Positions 58,690 to 64,000 of a stretch of 64,000 nt of DNA are shown one piece after another. Under the pieces are notes generated by a model that did no database searches, was not told the origin of the DNA, and saw only the letters and a program-made list of their open reading frames with translations. Position numbers and translations under genes: made by a program. Source of the stretch: Phytophthora hibernalis (taxonomy: Eukaryota > Oomycota > Peronosporomycetes > Peronosporales > Peronosporaceae); assembly GCA_012656075.1 (NCBI GenBank), contig JAAKBF010000125.1, positions 149,056 through 213,055 on the forward strand, in the 5' to 3' direction. The first letter of the stretch is position 1; every line of letters starts with the position of its first letter.

Positions 58690-60024
58690 CAAGACGTTGG
58701 AAGTTCGACTGCCGAGTCGACGGAGAAATAGGAAGTGAGCAAGAGAAGGCCTGCGAATTAATAACTTATAATTTCTGCTGGGCCAACCGGTCTCCAAGTT
58801 ACTGGCATGCGCCATCTCGCGATTTGAAATCTTACACTCGAGAGAGTGTATCTTCTAATGTTGTTACTCAAAACACCAATAAAAGTGTGATATCCTTAAT
58901 TTTTTTAAAAATGATTGACGTCACATTCTGCCTTCACTGCAACTTTTCACTCTCAGAGGAACTTTGGCAAGGTACCGAATACCACCAATGATTCGATAAA
59001 CAATGATCGAACCACGAGAACACGTATTACTTATAAAACAGGCTGCGGTAAGGTGTTTTCACATATTAACAATTCGTTGTAAGCTGACTTCGCTATATTT
59101 TGACCCCCTTCTTCTTCGTTTCAAATATTTTAGGCGTCGTGTCAGCGTTCTTTCATGCCGTCGTGGTGGCCAAAACAAAGCAAAGCCAAAGAACACACCG
59201 GTACCATGCGTGTAGTTGAAGTGGTGTTCCAGAGCGTATAGCAAAACATCGGTACGTACACATCGTTAGCGAAATTCATACCAAAATTGGTTTAGGCTTG
59301 TTGCAACGTACAACTTGCATCGCTGCTGCCTCCACGAAAAAGCTCAAACAAGTGTATTCATTGATGATGTGTTTCGATGCTGCTCTCTCGGTGCCTGAGA
59401 CGGCGGGGACCACGACAGACAACATACTTTTACAATTCAATTAGCACGATAATGTTACATGTAGCGAAAGGTTGAAGTTACACGAGGTCCATTGAAATTT
59501 TTAATAATTCGCGAACAAACTCCTGTCGTCTTCATGCATGACGTGGATCTTCGATCAACGGCCTTTAAAATACATTTTTTTGAGCTGGGACTCGCTGATC
59601 CTCAAACGCATCATCTCCTGCTTTAGCGGAGCATCTACTTCAGTACTAACCACGGTGTCGATTTGCTGCGACAAATGACAGGTGAGTTTCTACGTTTGTT
59701 TAAAACGGAACCCAGTACCGTGGAAGATTCTTGACGCATGCTTTAAAAACAAAGACATATCGGCAGTCCCTAGCCATGCCGTGTAAATCAGTTGTAATAT
59801 CAAAAACCTCCGAGCGCAGTAAACAAGGGGAGACTAGATGACGATGACTGTCGGTCTGGAAATATCAAGGCGATCAATTTCTTTGAACGTCGCTATTAAA
59901 CTCGCATGCTTGCTTTGGCCCACATTAATATGTTAACGAGACGAGGTGCAAGAAAAATGAGCCGCTTGAAACGAGACTCATTTTTTCCTTGGGGTTAGCA
60001 CAAGTTTAATTAATAGCGCACATT
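58690..60024. other. Intergenic region, no supported gene
   Basis: About 1.3 kb, AT-richer than the genes. GACAGGTGAGTTT (59679-59691) resembles a splice donor, but no coding exon before it is convincing. Confidence 0.4.
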
Positions 60025-60268
60025 TCAACTCCAATGCGAACGGTGCTCCTTATCGTTAGCCGCCTTGCCCCATGCAACAGTTCCGATGAGTAGCAGCACC
60101 GCCGGAATGAGAACAGGGCCGTTCTCCTTGATCTTGCGTAGCGTCTTGTGAGGAAGCGTGGCGATGAGGCTGCGCGCCGATCTCGTAGGGCGAGAGGTGG
60201 CGCGTCACGCGGTCTGTCTGGTAGGCGGTCTTGCGCCACCAATTGACCATTTCTGGTCCGGGCGACAT
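60025..60268 (-). CDS. Cytochrome bc1 complex subunit 8 (QCR8-like), frameshifted
   Basis: Small nuclear-encoded subunit of mitochondrial complex III. ATG 60268 gives MSPGPEMVNWWRKTAYQ, then RHLSPYE, matching the LSPFEQ region near the start of QCR8. A one-base frame change near 60175 continues as LPHKTLRKIKENGPVLIPAV, a transmembrane helix (LLLIGTVAW) and the short charged tail NDKEHRSHWS, stop at 60025. About 80 residues, normal for QCR8, with the usual single membrane span near the C-terminus. The family is small and weakly conserved, so the call rests on the overall pattern. Confidence 0.7.
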
Positions 60269-60745
60269 TTTCGCTGGACGAGTGCCAGCTGAGGTTGCAC
60301 GTATTGTGTGAATCGAATTCTGATAGTGGCCATCCACGCTAAGTATGCCGTATCCATACTTTGTAATGATACTCTCACTCGATTGCGCCGCCTTGCTGAT
60401 TGCGCCGCCATAACATTTTTGGACACCAATTCTCTTAAGTACGATATACTTTCCCATTTTGTCCAATGCGATATATGTAACAAAGTCGCGCGTTGCACGA
60501 AGAAGCTCTGAAATTCAGGCAAGAATACAGAGACTGCAAGAAAGGGGGTTGACACACTATAATAACAGGAACCCCGGTAAATTTATTTTGTTTCTCATTT
60601 TTAATGTACACGGAGTACGCTATACGTGTACGTTCTCGGCGCACCTTCTGCGCCTGTTCGCAGCCGCAGCATCTGCTTGTGCCGCGAAACCGCGAGATGA
60701 ACTTGGCCAGATAAATGTACCGGTACATTCAAGTTGCTACACTAC
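60269..60745. other. QCR8 upstream region merging into dispersed repeat
   Basis: The first ~200 bases are the QCR8 5' flank; 60478-60705 is the dispersed repeat listed separately. No further gene. Confidence 0.4.
60478..60705 (+). repeat. Dispersed repeat, copy C
   Basis: Shares aacaaagtcgcgc...cacgaagaag with 27402-27440 and TTCTCGGCGCACCTTCTGCG...ATCTGCTTGTG with 27630-27690 and the complement of 33060-33110. Confidence 0.55.
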
Positions 60746-62510
60746 TGGCCATAATACCGTAAATCACGGCGATCATGCAACGCACGTTGATCATGCAACA
60801 TTTTCGTAAAAGGCTGATACGACGTTCTTTTATGTTTACGACGACCAAAAGTATAAAGTGACACCCCGTCTTTGATTATCATTACGTGTCGACATCTAAG
60901 ATACCCTCGCTAGGTGATTCGGGTGAGGCGAACACTCCACGACGTCTCGAGGCCCTGTAGCGATAAGTCCAGCTTTAAAAGGCCGTTTCTGATACTATCC
61001 ACGCTAATTTCATCCCAAGCCTGCACTACCATTTCTGCAATCTTTCTACGCTTCTGACTTGGTGTTGTAAACACCCCTCCTTCAATCACGAATTTCAGGT
61101 ACTTGTCTCGGCAGCGATCTTTGAACGGCTTCATCACAGCGACGTCCATCGGCTCTGCCAAGCCTGTCATCCCCGGAGGTACGTAAATAACGTGAGCGTG
61201 GCCATCGGTCTCGAGTCGGTTCTTGACGCTCTCCATTTTATGCGTTTTAAGGCTATCGAGAAGGAGCATACTAGGCCCCCGCATATCGGGGCACCACAAC
61301 TCGTCGACCCACTCTTTCATCACTCTCTCGTCGCAGTACGCTTTGGCTTGCACAGTAAAATGTGCCTTGCTCCAATCAAAGGCGGGGTCTGCTCGGAGCT
61401 CATCGTGAACATCGGCACCGAATACCCCGCAAAAACGACAAGCGGTCGCATTTTCTTGCCAGTCGGCGACGCACACAGAAAATAGATGCTCTAAAAGAGT
61501 CAGGAGTTGTTGCTACAAATACACATACACACAATATTGTTTAGTTCTAAAAAGATTTTGCACCTCGATAAATATTCTTACATTGTACGACATCAACTGT
61601 ACGGGAACCGACAAATTCGATAGTACTGTGCGGATTCATGTCCACACAAACGGAGGTTTGATCCATGTTAAAAAGATAACTGTACCGATCGTTCATCCCG
61701 ATGGGGAAGAATGCATTGCTTTCTAGAAGATGAACAGTGGCCTCTGCAAAACGATCCGCAACAAGTTGCAAGTCACGCAAAACGCCAAATTTATTAGCCT
61801 AATAAAGCACAGTAAAAACTTAAAATACGCAAAAGATGGTAAAATACCTGCATTCCAGGCCGCGCGACTCGCCCTCGGTGCGTAATCCGTCGATACGTTA
61901 GACGGTTTCGGCGCAGGAATCGAAAAATGTACATTTTGACTGCGTCACGGCTGCGTGTTGACGTGTAATCAGGATCAAAATACGCAAGAGCGTATCGAAT
62001 ACATTCAGTGGAGATGCAGAAGTATTTTGTACTTCGCATGTGCTTCACCCACGCAAGAAGTCTTTAAAAACAATATCAAACTGTTAGTTAATTGAATAAT
62101 TACGATAATACTTAACAGTAGTAGAAATACAGTACCTGAGCTCAATGTCATGAGAGACAGCTGTGAGCTGAGTCTTCTCACCGGTGTACGCACAGGATGA
62201 CTGGGCTGTTTGATTGAGGCAGCCTGGCGTTGCCTCCTCCATATTGTAGCACGGTCGACGTGACATGAAGCCGCAACATCGTTGACTTTCTCGCCGTTTG
62301 ACACGCGCTCAATCGTCTTCAGCTTTTGTGCGTTGGTGGTGCTGACTTGTCTCCTCCCTACCATAATGGTGAATTCACGTTTGGTAGCGTTTGGCAACGG
62401 GGCCACATGGGTGGTCGTGGGAGTTTACGCGCGCGCATCCTTTTACGTCTACACTTAGTTTTTACTTTTACGATGTTGCATGTCCGCCGTGATTTACGGT
62501 ATTACGGCCA
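60746..62510. mobile_element. Pogo/Tigger-like DNA transposon with 36 bp TIRs
   Basis: The left TIR 60746-60781 and the reverse complement of 62475-62510 agree at 33 of 36 positions (core TAATACCGTAAATCACGGCG). They enclose a minus-strand DDE_1 transposase. The right TIR abuts or overlaps the foldback repeat at 62500-62940. Confidence 0.78.
60910..62406 (-). pseudogene. DDE_1 (pogo/Tigger-type) transposase, multi-exon, probably disabled
   Basis: Exon 1 from ATG 62406: a helix-turn-helix (KLKTIERVSNGEKVNDVAAS...DRATIWRRQRQ, about 62320-62220). An intron of about 74 bp (62135-62062) precedes LLAWVKHMRSTKYFC and FRFLRRNRLTYRRITHRG, a CENP-B-like second DNA-binding unit. The intron 61847-61799 joins GMQ to ANKFG. 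Then YLFNMDQTSV with the first catalytic Asp (about 61672), an intron near 61584-61530, and a final exon with MLLLDSLKTHK (second Asp, about 61260) and VPPGMTGLAEPMDVAVMKPF (third Asp, about 61150). The exon 1/2 join and the start of the last exon each appear to be off by one base, so either my splice sites are wrong or the copy is broken. Better preserved than the other DDE_1 copies here. Confidence 0.78.
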
Positions 62511-62940
62511 CTCGTGCAGGCCCCTGTAACTGGTCATTTTTATCGTATTCAGGTACGGTTTAGACACAGATTCCAAAACGCAGCTGACACTCGCGGTTTT
62601 TGCACTTATAGGGTGGCTCACATACACAAAGGGGACACAACTTACCGGTACGACCCATCCTCCTCTACTTACAAAAACCATACTAAATGAAAACCTGTCC
62701 AAAGTGATATGACTTGGGATTTGTAAGTGACCAGACTGACCGGCCCTAAGCTCTGTGTGAATCCCATGTTGTGTCCACCATGCCAAAACACACTTTTGTG
62801 TATGTGAGTCACCCTATAAAGAGCACAACCGCGAGTGTTAGTGCATGCCAGCTCTTTCTCAGCGCGTTTTCGAACCTGTGTCTAAACCGTACCTGAAAAC
62901 GATAAAAAGTTACGGGACCTGCCTGAGTGGCCGTAATATT
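62500..62940. repeat. Foldback (inverted-repeat) element, arms ~145-150 bp
   Basis: 62500-62642 (ttacggccactcgtgcagg...ggtacggtttagacacag...actcgcggtttttgcac...tagggtggctcacatacac) is a diverged reverse complement of 62787-62940. About 145 bp separates them. There is no coding capacity, so it fits a palindromic MITE or an inverted solo duplication. Confidence 0.7.
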
Positions 62941-63698
62941 GTGGCCAGGAGTGTATCGCGGCGGTAAACTTTCGCGCAACATACATCTCAGCTAATTAGC
63001 TAATATATTCTCGCACTGAGCTGGGGTGGACGACACAGGCAATACGCAGGTAATTTATTAGTTTCTACAGGACACTATATTATGGAAATCATACCGGATA
63101 TAAATATGCGTTTTCTTATTCTAGGTACCTATATAGCTTCGAAGGTTTATATGTTTTCCCAAAATTCCTCCTCCAATCGCGCCACATCCTTATTAATTAG
63201 AATATCGCATGTAAGCTTAGAATGGAGCGATTCCCGCAGAGGTTTTGGAAGGAATAAAATCTAGCGGAGGGGTTCTTCGGGTCCTGTGATTGGCTGTCCC
63301 ATACCTGATTGTCCGGTTTATGCATATTATTTCCCAAACGCCATCCTTTCTCGTTTGGAATTGGAATTTATTCATTCCAAAACCTCTGCCCAATATCCTT
63401 TTTAGAATAGAACAGAAAAATAATTGAAAGGCATCCGCGGCTAAAACCCCATACTCAACGCAAGTACACACTTTTCCGGTCAAGCTGCAAAGTTTTACAA
63501 GCAAGGTGCAAAATGACAGATGACGGATTCAGGATAAAAAATCAAAATCAGTTTTCGTGTTTTGCAAATTTCCCTAAGCCTTTACAGGCAAGATGCAAAC
63601 CAATCGTTTTGGCGGGTTAGCTTGTCGGCTCTCGCCCAAACGCTTGGTTCTCACGTTCTAGGGAGAGCAAGATCGCTTCTTGTTCTTCATTCTGAAAG
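62941..63698. other. Intergenic region, no supported gene
   Basis: AT-rich; no domain recognised. The 5' end of the element containing the next gene probably lies here, but I cannot mark its terminus without the far end. Confidence 0.4.
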
Positions 63699-64000
63699 AT
63701 GCCATCTGCCCCGGACCCCACGAAGACAGCGAAGGCATTCGAGAGGGCACAGGCAAAGGCCTGCGTCGTGAAGGCCTTTCGCGATGGACGTGACTGGAAG
63801 GAAGTTGCTAAAAACAACGACCTGAACTACCATACTGCTCGGCGGGCTATCTTAGCTGCCAACCAAGACCCCAAGCAACACGGCGGCTTGCGAGCTGCCT
63901 CAGTCAAGATGACAGTTGAAGTAATGAGCAAGACCGAGGAGAATGTTGACGAAGACTGCAGGCAGACGCTTGAGCAGTATTGCGACCGTCTGCAGTCTGA
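63699..64000 (+). CDS. HTH transposase-like gene (Tc1/mariner or IS630-like), 5' part only
   Basis: ATG 63699 opens a frame of at least 100 codons that runs off the window. It has KAFRDGRDWKEVAKNN, then NYHTARRAIL (a helix-turn-helix, about 63768-63860), then QHGGLRAASVKMT, and ENVDEDCRQTLEQYCDRLQS at the end. This order (HTH, a GG(L/A)R linker, then a second helical unit before the DDE core) is that of Tc1/mariner-type transposases of oomycetes. The catalytic domain is outside the window, so the call rests on the DNA-binding half. Confidence 0.6.
   Translation, partial: MPSAPDPTKTAKAFERAQAKACVVKAFRDGRDWKEVAKNNDLNYHTARRAILAANQDPKQHGGLRAASVKMTVEVMSKTEENVDEDCRQTLEQYCDRLQS

Overview
The window looks like a chromosome segment of an oomycete, most likely Phytophthora or a close relative. 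The evidence is GC-rich, intron-poor genes with short 50-90 bp GT-AG introns, a flagellar kinesin-9, a secreted copper monooxygenase of the oomycete AA17 type, and dense DDE_1 (pogo/Tigger), piggyBac and MULE transposase relics. Organism identity is inference from protein character; no marker gene settles the species.

Layout. 1-2645: the 3' part of a piggyBac-like element with an intron-bearing, disabled transposase, ending in GGGG next to a TTAA target. 3061-26755: a head-to-tail array of 29 complete ~804 bp units plus one truncated unit. Each complete unit carries one identical minus-strand tRNA-Ala(AGC) gene. 26756-36200: a graveyard of transposons, with three DDE_1/pogo-type relics, two plus strand and one minus strand. 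36317-45600: a gene-dense housekeeping island with a Rab GTPase, mitochondrial ATP synthase OSCP, TFIIA gamma-like protein, exosome subunit RRP45, kinesin-9 and a helix-turn-helix protein. 46200-52900: a ~2.56 kb inverted duplication with a 1.26 kb spacer. Each arm holds a PX-RING protein gene, the two pointing towards each other, and RING relics lie at the outer edges. 54692-57844: a MULE with 31 bp terminal inverted repeats, a FLYWCH/MULE transposase relic and an opposite-strand Fe(II)/2-oxoglutarate-oxygenase-like cargo gene. 58113-58689: an AA17-like secreted monooxygenase gene. 60025-60268: QCR8. 60746-62510: a pogo-like element with 36 bp TIRs. 62500-62940: a foldback repeat. 63699 to the end: the start of a Tc1/mariner-like or related HTH transposase gene.

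How the pieces fit. The housekeeping genes are functionally unrelated neighbours: trafficking, respiration, basal transcription, RNA decay and flagellar motility. OSCP and QCR8 are both nuclear-encoded respiratory-chain parts. Almost every conserved gene carries one or more 1-2 nt frameshifts at places where the protein family clearly continues in another frame. I therefore annotate them as genes with frameshifts and treat unpolished sequence as the leading explanation, with true decay as the alternative. The two most unusual structures are the 29-copy tRNA-Ala array and the MULE that carries a dioxygenase-like gene.
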